A DNA stretch of 64,000 nt. Origin: Firmicutes bacterium UBA2058. GTDB taxonomy: Bacteria; Bacillota; Clostridia; Tissierellales; Sedimentibacteraceae. This document shows positions 17,232 to 26,075 of this stretch, piece after piece; the stretch's first letter is position 1, and the number at the start of each line of letters is the position of its first letter. Made by a program: the position numbers and the translations under genes. The stretch covers positions 7,120-71,119 of the forward strand of contig DDAM01000004.1 of assembly GCA_002332905.1 (NCBI GenBank), in the 5' to 3' direction. The notes beneath the pieces were generated by a model. The model ran no database searches. It was not told the origin of the DNA and saw only the letters and a program-made list of their open reading frames with translations.

Positions 17232-17945
17232 TTAGTCTTCATAATATGAAGTTGGATCATAATTTTCTCCCTTAACTATAATTTCATAATGAAGATGTGG
17301 CACTTCAGACATTTCTATATTTTCTATTGCTCCCAATGTTCCTATTTTTTCACCTTTTTTTACATTATCCCCAACTTTGACACTTCCGCTTGATAAACAA
17401 CTATATACAGTAAAAATATCATTCCCATGATTTATTACAATTTCAACACCCATTACACTGCTAGTGTCTACTTTTTCTACTACACCACCATATGAAGAAT
17501 ATACATTTAGATTTCCATCTGGCTTAATATCTATTCCCTGATGTGTTCTCCACTCTTCTATAGCTTCATAATATATTAGTTCATTAATATTGAACTCTCT
17601 AACTATACTTCCAATCATTGGTTTATCAAAAGATTCTAAAACACTTACTGTTGTAGCTTGATCCTTTTTCTCTTGTTCCTCTAATGTTTTTTGATATTCT
17701 TCCATGGTTTTTTCAACATAATCCTTGTAAGGATCTTCATTTGCTTTTATACTATCTGAATTTTTATCATCCTCTTTCACAATTTCATTATTTTTGTCAT
17801 TATTACTATATTTCCATATTACCGCTGTCGAAATCAAGCAGATACATAAAGCTAAAATAAAAAAACTTGTATTTCTATTTTTTAACTCCTTAAAAAATTT
17901 CTTAATTTGTTTTTTCATCTTGTTGTAAATATTATCCTGTTTCAT
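17232..17945 (-). CDS. spoIIQ: M23-domain protein, SpoIIQ-like
   Basis: A 237-residue forespore membrane protein of the SpoIIQ type, which pairs with SpoIIIAH across the engulfing membranes. One N-terminal helix (about 27-45), a Glu/Lys-rich stalk (50-100) and a C-terminal LytM/M23 domain. The zinc ligands are intact: H135 and D139 (THQGIDI) and H219 (PHLHYEI, with H217). The other catalytic His of the YSHLS motif is replaced by Cys183 (YSCLS), so peptidase activity is doubtful while zinc binding may remain. GAGGAGG precedes the ATG. Identification relies on the domain layout and on its place between spoIID and spoIIID. Confidence 0.85.
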   Translation of the reverse strand: MKQDNIYNKMKKQIKKFFKELKNRNTSFFILALCICLISTAVIWKYSNNDKNNEIVKEDDKNSDSIKANEDPYKDYVEKTMEEYQKTLEEQEKKDQATTVSVLESFDKPMIGSIVREFNINELIYYEAIEEWRTHQGIDIKPDGNLNVYSSYGGVVEKVDTSSVMGVEIVINHGNDIFTVYSCLSSGSVKVGDNVKKGEKIGTLGAIENIEMSEVPHLHYEIIVKGENYDPTSYYED

Positions 17946-18001
17946 TTTTACCTCCTCATTTTTTTATATCTTTTCCATAATTTTTAATATTATACATAAA
18001 T

Positions 18002-18423
18002 AAATAAAAATTTAGTTTACAGACTAAAGTCGGCTGTAAGCTTAGTAGAAAGTTTGTTACTTCGATATACTTTTATTGTGAGTTCAAGGTGTGCAAAAAA
18101 AATAAAAGGATTTTTCTGTTGTTTTCTACTGTATTGGTTGTTCTTCTACTAAGCTTTTACGCCCCACAGCTTGCTAGAAAACTTAGTAGACAGCTTTGCC
18201 AAAAACAAAGATAAACAAAGAAAAATCCTTTTATTTTTCTTTGTTTATCGGTTGCTACGAATAGCGAAGTATATATATAACGTTTATGTTACTTAATGAG
18301 GATTTCCCCTCATTATCAAAAAACAAGGGAAACCGAATTACGGAATCAGAAACGTTATTCGTAGTAAAGGTAAGTCGAAATAATAATCATGTCTACTAAG
18401 GTTGCTCATTAAATTCTTATTTA
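18002..18423. repeat. fold-back element copy 1 (422 bp)
   Basis: Fills most of the 543-bp gap between spoIIQ and spoIID. Outer inverted ends: left AAATAAAAATTTAG at 18002 and right TAAATTCTTATTTA ending at 18423; further in, the arms again pair (TTACTTCGATATACTTTTA on the left). Internal module B is a perfect 20-bp inverted repeat, AAAAATAAAAGGATTTTTCT at 18098-18117 with its partner at 18219-18238. Module C (ATAACGTTT...AAACGTTAT) follows. No open frame of note. It shares ends and modules B and C with copy 2 at 24190 and ends with copy 3 at 30813. Confidence 0.85.
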
Positions 18424-18488
18424 CTTAACGTATATTTTTTAAAATCTTTAATATAATTATATAAATTCACTAATGCCAAGGGGGAGCT

Positions 18489-19502
18489 ATGAAAAAAATT
18501 TCTATATTAGCAGCTATTGTATTTTTGGTTCTTTATATAATTCCAACACTATCTTTACAATATTTTGAAAAAAAATACCCTTCTAAGAAAACAGAAGTTG
18601 AAATTGCAGAGTCAAATGATTCAATAATTTCTGACGATAATTCTGAAAGAAGAAATGTACAAGTATATGATGTTAACAATAATAAGGTTATAACAATTGA
18701 ATTAGAAGAATACATTATGGGTGTAGTAGCTGGAGAAATGCCAGCAGAATTTGAAATTGAAGCATTAAAAGCTCAAGCAGTAACTGCTAGAACTTATCTT
18801 TTATATAAATTAAAGAAAAACACAACAAATCCTGAACAGCATAAGGAAGCACCAATTTGTACCGGTATACATTGTCAGGTATATTATTCAAAGGATGAAC
18901 TCATTAAAAAATACTCGCAAGAATGGTATGATAAATATTGGGATAAAATTGCTAATGCAGTCACTTCTACAAAAGGGCAAATCTTAACATTTGAAGATAA
19001 GATAATTGAGCCGCTGTTTCATTCGACAAGTGGAGGGAGAACAGAAAATTCAGAAGATGTTTTTACTGCATTTGCACCATATCTAAGAAGTGTTGATAGT
19101 CCATACGAAGCAAATTCTCCAAAGCTAACCGCAACTGTTGCAATGCCAATTGCAGAGTTCGTTGAAAAGCTCAAAGGGGCGCTTGGGATAACTGATTTAA
19201 CAGTGCAAAATCTGAAAGATAAAATATCTTTACTAGAAGTTAGTGAGGGTGGAAAAGTTAAAACATTGCAGGTTGGAGATAAAGTTTTAACTGGAAGAGA
19301 ATTTCGTTCTCTTTATAATTTAAATTCTACTAATTTTAAATTTGTGCAGAACAATAATACAATTGAAATAGTAACGACAGGATATGGGCATGGCGTTGGT
19401 ATGAGCCAATATGGTGCTAATGGAATGGCTATAGAGGGATACAATTATCAAGATATTTTAAAGCATTATTATACAGGTGTAAAGTTAATGACATATAAAT
19501 AA
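18489..19502 (+). CDS. spoIID: stage II sporulation protein D
   Basis: A 337-residue membrane-anchored lytic transglycosylase that cuts glycan strands during engulfment together with SpoIIM and SpoIIP. N-terminal helix at about residues 5-23; the SpoIID domain follows, with the conserved acid in VAGEMPAEFEIEALKAQA (E83) and the C-terminal GYGHGVGMSQYGANGMA motif. GGGGG lies before the ATG. It is divergent from spoIIQ. Its promoter must lie in the 65 bp between the end of fold-back element 1 and the start codon; a sigma-E promoter is expected but no confident match was found. Confidence 0.95.
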   Translation: MKKISILAAIVFLVLYIIPTLSLQYFEKKYPSKKTEVEIAESNDSIISDDNSERRNVQVYDVNNNKVITIELEEYIMGVVAGEMPAEFEIEALKAQAVTARTYLLYKLKKNTTNPEQHKEAPICTGIHCQVYYSKDELIKKYSQEWYDKYWDKIANAVTSTKGQILTFEDKIIEPLFHSTSGGRTENSEDVFTAFAPYLRSVDSPYEANSPKLTATVAMPIAEFVEKLKGALGITDLTVQNLKDKISLLEVSEGGKVKTLQVGDKVLTGREFRSLYNLNSTNFKFVQNNNTIEIVTTGYGHGVGMSQYGANGMAIEGYNYQDILKHYYTGVKLMTYK

Positions 19503-19507
19503 TATTT

Positions 19508-19552
19508 AAAGAGTATACGTCAAATTGAATGACATATACTCTTTATATTTTT
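19508..19552. terminator. intrinsic terminator after spoIID
   Basis: AAAGAGTATACGTCA / TGACATATACTCTTT stem (one mismatch) followed by a T run; convergent with the small gene at 19543. Confidence 0.85.
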
Positions 19553-19847
19553 TTATATGATGTTTTATCAGTTAGTTTAAAGCTTTTAGAGGTAATTTTA
19601 TTTTGACCTTTACCCTTATCATCCTTGTAATCAATTCCTATAAACGCTGTATAAATGTTATCAGCATTATTTTCAAAACTAATAAGATATCTTTTACTGA
19701 TGCTTTGTTTATTCCTGAAACATATTTTTCTATACATTTAACTTCAGATGGAAATCTATGAGTAAAAAAATATGAGGATAATGCAATTGTTATTACAAAT
19801 AATATAGTTATTTTAGTAGATAATATTTTTTTATTATATAAATTCAT
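19543..19847 (-). pseudogene. small membrane protein gene with an apparent frameshift
   Basis: Two overlapping frames join into one plausible protein of about 100 residues: an N-terminal part from the ATG at 19847 (NLYNKKILSTK, then helix ITILFVITIALSSYFF) running to about SVKDIL near 19685, and a C-terminal part in another frame (ISFENNADNIYTAFIGID, ending TDKTSYKKI) to 19543. The span of 305 bp is not a multiple of three. The join lies near an AAAA run. The start overlaps the end of the upstream lipoprotein gene, suggesting translational coupling. It could be a true pseudogene, programmed slippage or a sequencing error. Family not recognised. Confidence 0.5.
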
Positions 19848-21738
19848 CCTCACTTTCCTCTTGCTTCTGAACAAAAGCTTCTTCATCACTACTATTCAAA
19901 GCTAGCTCTTTATCTTTAGTGTGATTATTTTTTATATTGTTAAAAGTATTGCTGATATTAATGCTTTTAGCTTTTTCTTTTATACTTGTAAACGAAGATA
20001 TTATACTTTTTTTATAAAAAATAAGATACCATAATATAAAAGCTACTAATACTATAATAAAGATTAATACTATATAAGATACTAAATTTATTCCAACTTC
20101 TAAAGCAGCAAAATTAATAACTCCACTTTTTGATGTTGATATTATATTTTTATTTGTGCTTTTATCTGATTCCTCAATATTTGAACTGTCTAAAATTTCA
20201 AATTTTCTGGCAGCAGAAGCTTTGCAATTAAAACTTACTACATCCATAGCTAAATCTGATAAATCAGCATTTACTTGTAAATTAGATAAAGTTTTAAACT
20301 TAGATTTACTTTTCACTTCATTGTAAAGAATTTCATGATATGCATTTTTACCTGTATACGTCGATAAAAAGTTTTCAAATTCCTTTGACACATCTTCAGG
20401 TTTGCCTTTATATGATAAAGTATATGCAGTAATACTATCGTCATTTTTAGTGTCTAATACTATTTTTTCTGAAGTAATGCTTGACTTTATATTTTCTTCA
20501 ATTATTTCTTTAAATAAACTGGACAAATTACTGCTTACTGACATAACTATCTTTTCTGAAATTTTATTATTATTTGTTTCAATATTTAATTCTACACTTT
20601 CAAATGGAACAGGTACAGAAAATGTGAATTTATATGTATCGTGAAAATTAGGATTATAGCTAAAACATGTTTTATCATCAATGATATTTGAATATAAATC
20701 ATTTTTTGAATTTTTATTATCTATGCTTACATTGTCATAAAGATATAATTTACTAGTCATACTGTTGCTATCATAATCTAAATAGTATGAAGCGTCTATA
20801 TACTCATCTACATCTATTTTTATAGTATTTTTATTATCTGAATATGAAGAATAATTGACTGTAAAAACAGAATTTTGACTATTAAAAAGTTTAGCAGTAT
20901 TTGCTGCTAGCTCTTCACTAGTGCTTGATTCAAAAGAAACAACATATTTTGTGTAGTTATCTTCTTTAGATTCTATAAATTCAGAGCTCTCGGGTGATAA
21001 TTTCTTTAAATATTCAGTTAATACTATACCCTTATTATTTAGTGTTTTAATTGTTTGTTCATCTGCTACAAATGTAATACTTCTTTTAAATTTTCCGTTG
21101 TCTAAAATGCTGGTTTCAACATTAATGCTATCAAAACTTGTTGTTTCTGACTCCTTAACACTAAAATTGCTATATACATAATAATCCTGGTTATCGATTT
21201 TGAGTGATGATGAACCATTTTCCATCCAATCACTTACAGTACTGTGACTAATTTTATTTTCAGTTTTAAGTCCATAAACCAACCAATTTAACAAATCACT
21301 TGATGAAAAATTTTCATCAAACAATATAGATTTTTTAAACTCGTTATTTTTGTTGTTGTATAATATAGTTGGTACTATAGTATTATCTGAATTCTTATTT
21401 AATATTTCCTCTATTTTCTTAGTATATTCATTAAGATCATTGAAGGCTATTGTAAAAATAAATTCTACGTCTCCTAATTCTTTATCAACTCTTTTATAAA
21501 TCATTGCATCTGGTATGTAGTTTTTGATAGTTTCTTCAATTCCATCCGCACCTGTTGATACATAGCTATTTAAATCTGAGCTACCTATTGTAGCTGTTAT
21601 AATACGTTCTCCTTTAAAATTCTTATCAAATTTCATTTCAGTATCAATTTTTGCACCACATGCTGCTAAAAATGATAAAGATAAAATTATTAAACTGCAT
21701 AGAAGTATATATCTTATATGTTTTTTTATGGCTTTCAT
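19834..21738 (-). CDS. lipoprotein with C-terminal membrane helix, unknown function
   Basis: A 634-residue protein with a lipoprotein signal (LIILSLSFLAAC, lipidated Cys at about residue 27), a long extracytoplasmic region rich in Ser, Asn, Lys and beta-forming sequence, and a transmembrane helix near residue 555-580 (YIVLIFIIVLVAFILWYLIF) with a charged cytosolic tail. It is thus anchored at both ends. No family recognised and no catalytic motif seen. It lies in a minus-strand run with a zinc-ribbon membrane protein upstream (30-bp gap) and the small frameshifted gene downstream. Confidence 0.75.
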   Translation of the reverse strand: MKAIKKHIRYILLCSLIILSLSFLAACGAKIDTEMKFDKNFKGERIITATIGSSDLNSYVSTGADGIEETIKNYIPDAMIYKRVDKELGDVEFIFTIAFNDLNEYTKKIEEILNKNSDNTIVPTILYNNKNNEFKKSILFDENFSSSDLLNWLVYGLKTENKISHSTVSDWMENGSSSLKIDNQDYYVYSNFSVKESETTSFDSINVETSILDNGKFKRSITFVADEQTIKTLNNKGIVLTEYLKKLSPESSEFIESKEDNYTKYVVSFESSTSEELAANTAKLFNSQNSVFTVNYSSYSDNKNTIKIDVDEYIDASYYLDYDSNSMTSKLYLYDNVSIDNKNSKNDLYSNIIDDKTCFSYNPNFHDTYKFTFSVPVPFESVELNIETNNNKISEKIVMSVSSNLSSLFKEIIEENIKSSITSEKIVLDTKNDDSITAYTLSYKGKPEDVSKEFENFLSTYTGKNAYHEILYNEVKSKSKFKTLSNLQVNADLSDLAMDVVSFNCKASAARKFEILDSSNIEESDKSTNKNIISTSKSGVINFAALEVGINLVSYIVLIFIIVLVAFILWYLIFYKKSIISSFTSIKEKAKSINISNTFNNIKNNHTKDKELALNSSDEEAFVQKQEESEDEFI

Positions 21739-21768
21739 ATTTATTTAGTAGCTCCTTTCAGAAAAATA

Positions 21769-22566
21769 TTAGAAAATGCCAGAGAAAATTCCATCTAAGC
21801 TCACACCTGACATAAGTATTTTGGTTATTAAGTAATAAGCAATTAATAAAACAAATATAAAAGTCATATAAATCCAAAATGGAGATTCGTTAAATTTATC
21901 AATTTTTTGAAAACCAAAATACATCAACATATAAACTGAAAGTAATGCAACAAAATAAAACAATAATGTAGATTGAGGTAAAATAAAAGACAATAAAATA
22001 TTTATGATTGAGAAAAATGATAGTGGTATAGCCGCTGTAGAAACCATGTTCCCTATATTATTTAATGCAAAGGTTTTTTTACAAATTTTTAATAAAATAT
22101 ATATTAATCCTACTGTAACAAAAAAACCAGCTATCCCTATAAAAAAAGTTCTGGAAAATAAACTAAAAAAGCCTAAGCCTAATTCCTTTAACGACTTACT
22201 GAAATCACCGTATGATATACCTGAACTAACGAAGGACTTATATAAATTATTAGTAATTGTGTATATACTCCTACGAACTACAACTGTAACAGCAAATGCA
22301 TTTATAATGCACTCTATCAGCAATACAAACACCCATAAAATACTATTATTCTTAGCTGATAATGATACCTCTTTTACAGTGTTTTTTGAAATAGTTCTTC
22401 TAAATAGATTAAACACATCCCCTACATAGGGTATACTTTTTTTAGCAGTATCTACTATTACATTAGCATTTGAGCTGCTTTTAACACCTTGTTCCTTCTT
22501 AGTATCTTCACAAGTACAGTTTTCTCCTTCATTTAAATTTTTTCCACAAAATTTACAAAATGACAT
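21769..22566 (-). CDS. zinc-ribbon multi-pass membrane protein, unknown function
   Basis: A 265-residue protein with an N-terminal zinc ribbon (CKFCGKNLNEGENCTC, residues 4-19) and five to six membrane helices between about residues 65 and 260, an architecture shared with Yip1-like and other zinc-ribbon membrane proteins. The start at 22566 follows AAGGGG by 6 bp; the frame is open to 22629 without a ribosome site. Probably cotranscribed with the downstream two-end-anchored lipoprotein. Function unknown. Confidence 0.78.
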   Translation of the reverse strand: MSFCKFCGKNLNEGENCTCEDTKKEQGVKSSSNANVIVDTAKKSIPYVGDVFNLFRRTISKNTVKEVSLSAKNNSILWVFVLLIECIINAFAVTVVVRRSIYTITNNLYKSFVSSGISYGDFSKSLKELGLGFFSLFSRTFFIGIAGFFVTVGLIYILLKICKKTFALNNIGNMVSTAAIPLSFFSIINILLSFILPQSTLLFYFVALLSVYMLMYFGFQKIDKFNESPFWIYMTFIFVLLIAYYLITKILMSGVSLDGIFSGIF

Positions 22567-22625
22567 ATTAATCCCCTTCCTTTTTCTTTTTATTATGCAT
22601 ATTATAACTTTTTTTGCAAATATTT

Positions 22626-23504
22626 TCAACTACAGTTTTCTTTTTCCTTAAAAACAGATAATTGTAATACTGCTGTCAATATCAATATGCAGCCTAAAAT
22701 ACTTTTGAAAGTACAAGGTTCATTTAATATAAGAATACCTAGTATTACACTTGTTATCGGCTCAAACATACATAAGATTGCAGTTGTTGTCGGTCCAATA
22801 TATCTCACTCCTATTTGCATAAATGTTATGGCTATAACAGAGGTTAAAACACTTACAATAAACGAATACGCCCATGCAGTTCCTGTTAGAGAAAGTGTAA
22901 ATTTACCAGTTATAAGCGTAATAAAAAAAAGTACCACTGACGCAAAAATACAAGAGTAGAAGGTGACTAAAAATGGATAATAATCCTTTAGACCGCTTTT
23001 ATCCATATATATAAGTGCTATACCGTATGAAATCCCTGATGCGAATGCTATAAAAAGACCAAAGAAACTTGCTGATATATCTCCATCAAAAAATAACAGT
23101 ACACCAACAAAAGATATAGTTAGAGAAAATATTTTAACTTTACTTATTTTTTCTTTAAAGAATAAAACTAAAGCAAGTGCTACTAATATTGGATATACAT
23201 AATGCACCGTCGTTGCCATTCCAACTGATATAAAACTATATGAACCATATAATAGTAGTGCAGTTAGAATAGTTGTAAATAAACTTAAGATTAAAAGCTT
23301 TTTACCTTCTATTTTTGTTATTTTCAGTGATACTTTTTTATACTTCAGTATGATATATAATATTGGTAAACACATAAAATTTCTGAGAAAAACTAACATT
23401 ATTGCATTGCTGCCACCTGAAAATGTTAATTTACTAAGTATAGGTGTAAACCCAAAAATAAATGCTGATATAGTAACACATAAAAAACCTTTAGTTTTAT
23501 TCAT
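22626..23504 (-). CDS. EamA/DMT-family transporter
   Basis: A 292-residue inner-membrane protein with ten predicted helices arranged as two EamA repeats (first half with SAFIFGFTPILSKL, second with FGLFIAFASGISYGIALIY). The second repeat shows the typical GPTTTAILCMFEPITSVILG segment. The family exports amino acids, metabolites or nucleotide precursors; substrate unknown. The ATG at 23504 is preferred because AAAGGA lies 9 bp before it; an ATG at 23522 is also in frame. It is followed by the zinc-ribbon protein gene and preceded by maf, 39 bp away. Confidence 0.88.
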   Translation of the reverse strand: MNKTKGFLCVTISAFIFGFTPILSKLTFSGGSNAIMLVFLRNFMCLPILYIILKYKKVSLKITKIEGKKLLILSLFTTILTALLLYGSYSFISVGMATTVHYVYPILVALALVLFFKEKISKVKIFSLTISFVGVLLFFDGDISASFFGLFIAFASGISYGIALIYMDKSGLKDYYPFLVTFYSCIFASVVLFFITLITGKFTLSLTGTAWAYSFIVSVLTSVIAITFMQIGVRYIGPTTTAILCMFEPITSVILGILILNEPCTFKSILGCILILTAVLQLSVFKEKENCS

Positions 23505-23543
23505 TATATACTGTCCTTTCATAAAAGATCTGTTTTACATAGG

Positions 23544-24131
23544 CTAGATTTTCTTTAAATCAATTCCAAGCTTTAACATTTCAATATACAATCTAGCTAT
23601 TGGCAACCCAACAACTGTATTGTAATCACCATCAATTTTCTTTACATAAACAGCAGATTTTCCTTGAATACCATATGCACCAGCTTTATCCATAGGCTCC
23701 TTTGTAGCTATATAATCATATATTTGCTCCTTAGTCATTGGATACATGGTTACATTTGTTGCCTCGGAAAATAATAGTTTTTTAACTTCATTATTTTTAT
23801 TAATATATACACATACCCCAGTATATACTGTATGTGTCCTATTTTGCAAATTATCAAGCATATTAAATGCATCTATCTCATCTTTTGGTTTTCCCATTAT
23901 TGAATTACTTAATACAACAATTGTATCTGCACCTATTACAATACTTGGATTACTTAGATTACTGAAAACCTCATATGCCTTTTGCTCTGCTAATTCTTCT
24001 ACAATATCTTTTGGAACATTTTTAGTAATCACTTCATCAGAAGTGCTTGGGATTATATCAAAGCTTATGCCTACTTGTTCTAATATTTCCTTGCGACGAG
24101 GTGAAGCCGACGCTAACACAATTTTTTTCAT
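23544..24131 (-). CDS. maf: Maf-family nucleoside triphosphate pyrophosphatase
   Basis: A 195-residue house-cleaning enzyme that hydrolyses dTTP, UTP or modified nucleotides to monophosphates. Signature motifs: LASASPRRKEIL at the N terminus, the SDE loop (STSDEV), IGADTIVV and KPKDEIDAF, and the C-terminal DGDYNTVVGLP. Length is normal. No clear operon partner upstream: fold-back element 2 begins 59 bp from its start codon, so its promoter must be in this short gap or within the element. Confidence 0.94.
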   Translation of the reverse strand: MKKIVLASASPRRKEILEQVGISFDIIPSTSDEVITKNVPKDIVEELAEQKAYEVFSNLSNPSIVIGADTIVVLSNSIMGKPKDEIDAFNMLDNLQNRTHTVYTGVCVYINKNNEVKKLLFSEATNVTMYPMTKEQIYDYIATKEPMDKAGAYGIQGKSAVYVKKIDGDYNTVVGLPIARLYIEMLKLGIDLKKI

Positions 24132-24189
24132 AACTACCTCATTATTACAAAATTCTACTACTATAGTATACCACTATTTTGATAAAAAT

Positions 24190-24760
24190 AAATAATAATT
24201 TAGTTTACCGACTAAAGTCAGTTGTAAGCTTAGTAGAAAGTTTGTTACTTCGATATACTTTTATTGTGAGTTCAAGTTGTGCAAAAAATATAAAAAAAGT
24301 TTCTGTCTCCGCAGCGAGATTTCCCTTGATTTTTTGTAAGGAAGGTAAATCTCACTGAAGTCACATAAACTTTTTTTATATTTCTTGCTTTCATATCACC
24401 AAAAACAACAGAAAAATAAAAGGATTTTTCTGTTGTTTTCTACTGTATTGATTGTTCTTCTACTAAGCTTTTACGCCCCACAGTTTGCTAGAAAACTTAG
24501 TAGACAGCTTTGCCAAAAACAAAGATAAACAAAGAAAAATCCTTTTATTTTTCTTTGTTTATCGGTTGCTACTAATAGCGAAGTATATATATAACGTTTA
24601 TGTGACTTAATGAGGATTTCCCCTCATTATCAAAAAACAAGGGAAACCGAATTACGGAATCAGAAACGTTATATATATACTTTGCTCTACTCAGATTCGT
24701 GGTAAAAGTATATCGAAGTAATATTAGTCTACTAATCTTACTCAGGTAAATTCTTATTTA
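24190..24760. repeat. fold-back element copy 2 (571 bp)
   Basis: Fills the gap between maf and the flavoprotein gene. Ends: left AAATAATAATTTAG at 24190, right TAAATTCTTATTTA ending at 24760. The arms pair over about 75 bp (left TTACTTCGATATACTTTTA; right TAAAAGTATATCGAAGTAAT). Three internal hairpin modules: A, AATATAAAAAAAGTTT at 24287-24302 with its complement at 24367-24382, absent from copy 1; B, 20 bp perfect, 24412-24431 with 24533-24552; C, AAGTATATATATAACGTTT at 24581-24599 with 24664-24682, 19 bp perfect. Modules A and C hold smaller hairpins in their loops. The right end encodes the last codons and stop of the next gene. Confidence 0.88.
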
Positions 24761-25964
24761 TATCTTTTACTGCTAGCATTGCTGTTGAAAATGCTGCTTG
24801 TATGTTGTATCCTCCTGTGTCACCATCTATATCTATAACTTCACCTGCAAAATATAGCCCTTTTATAATTTTAGACTGCATTGTCTTTCTGTTAATTTCA
24901 TCTAGTGACACTCCACCACTTGTTGCCATGGCTAAATGATATCCGACTAAGCTTTCAACTTTGAAGCTATGTTCACACAACGATTTTATAAGAGATAATC
25001 TATCCTTTTTATTTAACTGACTACAAATTGTATCCTCTGACACATGACACATCTCAAATATTGTTTCGACAAATCTTTTACTTATATCCTTAAATATCGA
25101 TTTTACTAATTGTTTTCCGTTTTCTTTTGTCTGTCTATCTATTAGCGTAGATAGTTCTTCTTCACTTAAATTAATAAAATTAATTTTTATAGTGTCATCT
25201 TTCATGACATATCTGGAAAAATTTAAAATTCCTGGTCCGGATAAATTTTTATGTGTTAGTAAAACATCTCCAGTAGTTTCCATTATTTTTTTATTTTCCC
25301 TCCATAATGTAATTTTTATGTCCTTAAAGGATATTCCAGATAAATCACTAAAGCTATAATTTTTAACATTGATAGGTGTTAGACATGGTGATGTGTGAAC
25401 CACCTTGTGATTCAATGATAGCGCTAAGCTAAACCCATCACCGGTAGTTCCGGTGTTAGGATAAGAGCTACCACCAGTAGATAAGATAATATTTTTAGAA
25501 GTAAACTTTCCATTATTTGTTTTAGCTGTAAAAAATTCTAGCTCATTATTATAGCTTATAGAAACTACAGGTGAATTGTATCTTATATCTACATTATTTA
25601 GTTTGCACTTATTTATAAGCGCATTAAGAATATCCGATGATTTTAGTGATTCGGGAAACACCTTTCCATCTTCTCTAATTACACTTTCGACACCTAGTTC
25701 TTTAAAAAATTCTATAGCATTTGAATTTTTAAAATTATATAGTGCTGGTCTTAAAAAACTGCCATTTTCACCATATTTATTCATAAAATCATCTAAATCA
25801 CCTGCATGAGTATAATTACATTGTCCTGCTCCAGAAAGTAAAAGTTTCTTCCCTGGTGCATTATTCTTTTCTAAAATTAATGTTTTTTCTTTTTTTATAT
25901 TGCATCCTGCAAATAATCCTGCTGCACCCGCACCTATTATTATTGTGCTAAAATCTGTTATCAT
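24738..25964 (-). CDS. HI0933/YhiN-like NAD(P)/FAD-dependent oxidoreductase
   Basis: A 408-residue flavoprotein with the FAD dinucleotide motif GAGAAGLFAG near the N terminus, the family motif KKLLLSGAGQCNYTH, LSTGGSSYPNTGTTGDG and the C-terminal GLYFAGEVIDIDGDTGGYN FAD segment. The biological reaction of this family is uncertain (aminoacetone oxidase-like annotation is common). The last seven codons (NKNLPE region) and the stop lie inside the right end of fold-back element 2, so the element has set the C terminus. Start at 25964 follows GGTGAAC; no other gene close upstream on this strand. Confidence 0.9.
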   Translation of the reverse strand: MITDFSTIIIGAGAAGLFAGCNIKKEKTLILEKNNAPGKKLLLSGAGQCNYTHAGDLDDFMNKYGENGSFLRPALYNFKNSNAIEFFKELGVESVIREDGKVFPESLKSSDILNALINKCKLNNVDIRYNSPVVSISYNNELEFFTAKTNNGKFTSKNIILSTGGSSYPNTGTTGDGFSLALSLNHKVVHTSPCLTPINVKNYSFSDLSGISFKDIKITLWRENKKIMETTGDVLLTHKNLSGPGILNFSRYVMKDDTIKINFINLSEEELSTLIDRQTKENGKQLVKSIFKDISKRFVETIFEMCHVSEDTICSQLNKKDRLSLIKSLCEHSFKVESLVGYHLAMATSGGVSLDEINRKTMQSKIIKGLYFAGEVIDIDGDTGGYNIQAAFSTAMLAVKDINKNLPE

Positions 25965-25993
25965 AAGTTCACCTTTAATTTATTTTGTAATTT

Positions 25994-26044
25994 AAAATAG
26001 ACATAGTCTAATTTTAGATTATGTCTAAACTATGTCTATTTTTA
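25994..26044 (-). terminator. hairpin after the SLH protein gene
   Basis: AAAATAGACATAGT / ACTATGTCTATTTT stem between the SLH gene (ends 26076) and the flavoprotein start; only a weak T tract on the minus strand. Confidence 0.6.
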
Positions 26045-26075
26045 ATAATATTGTTTCAATATTGTTAATAAATAT

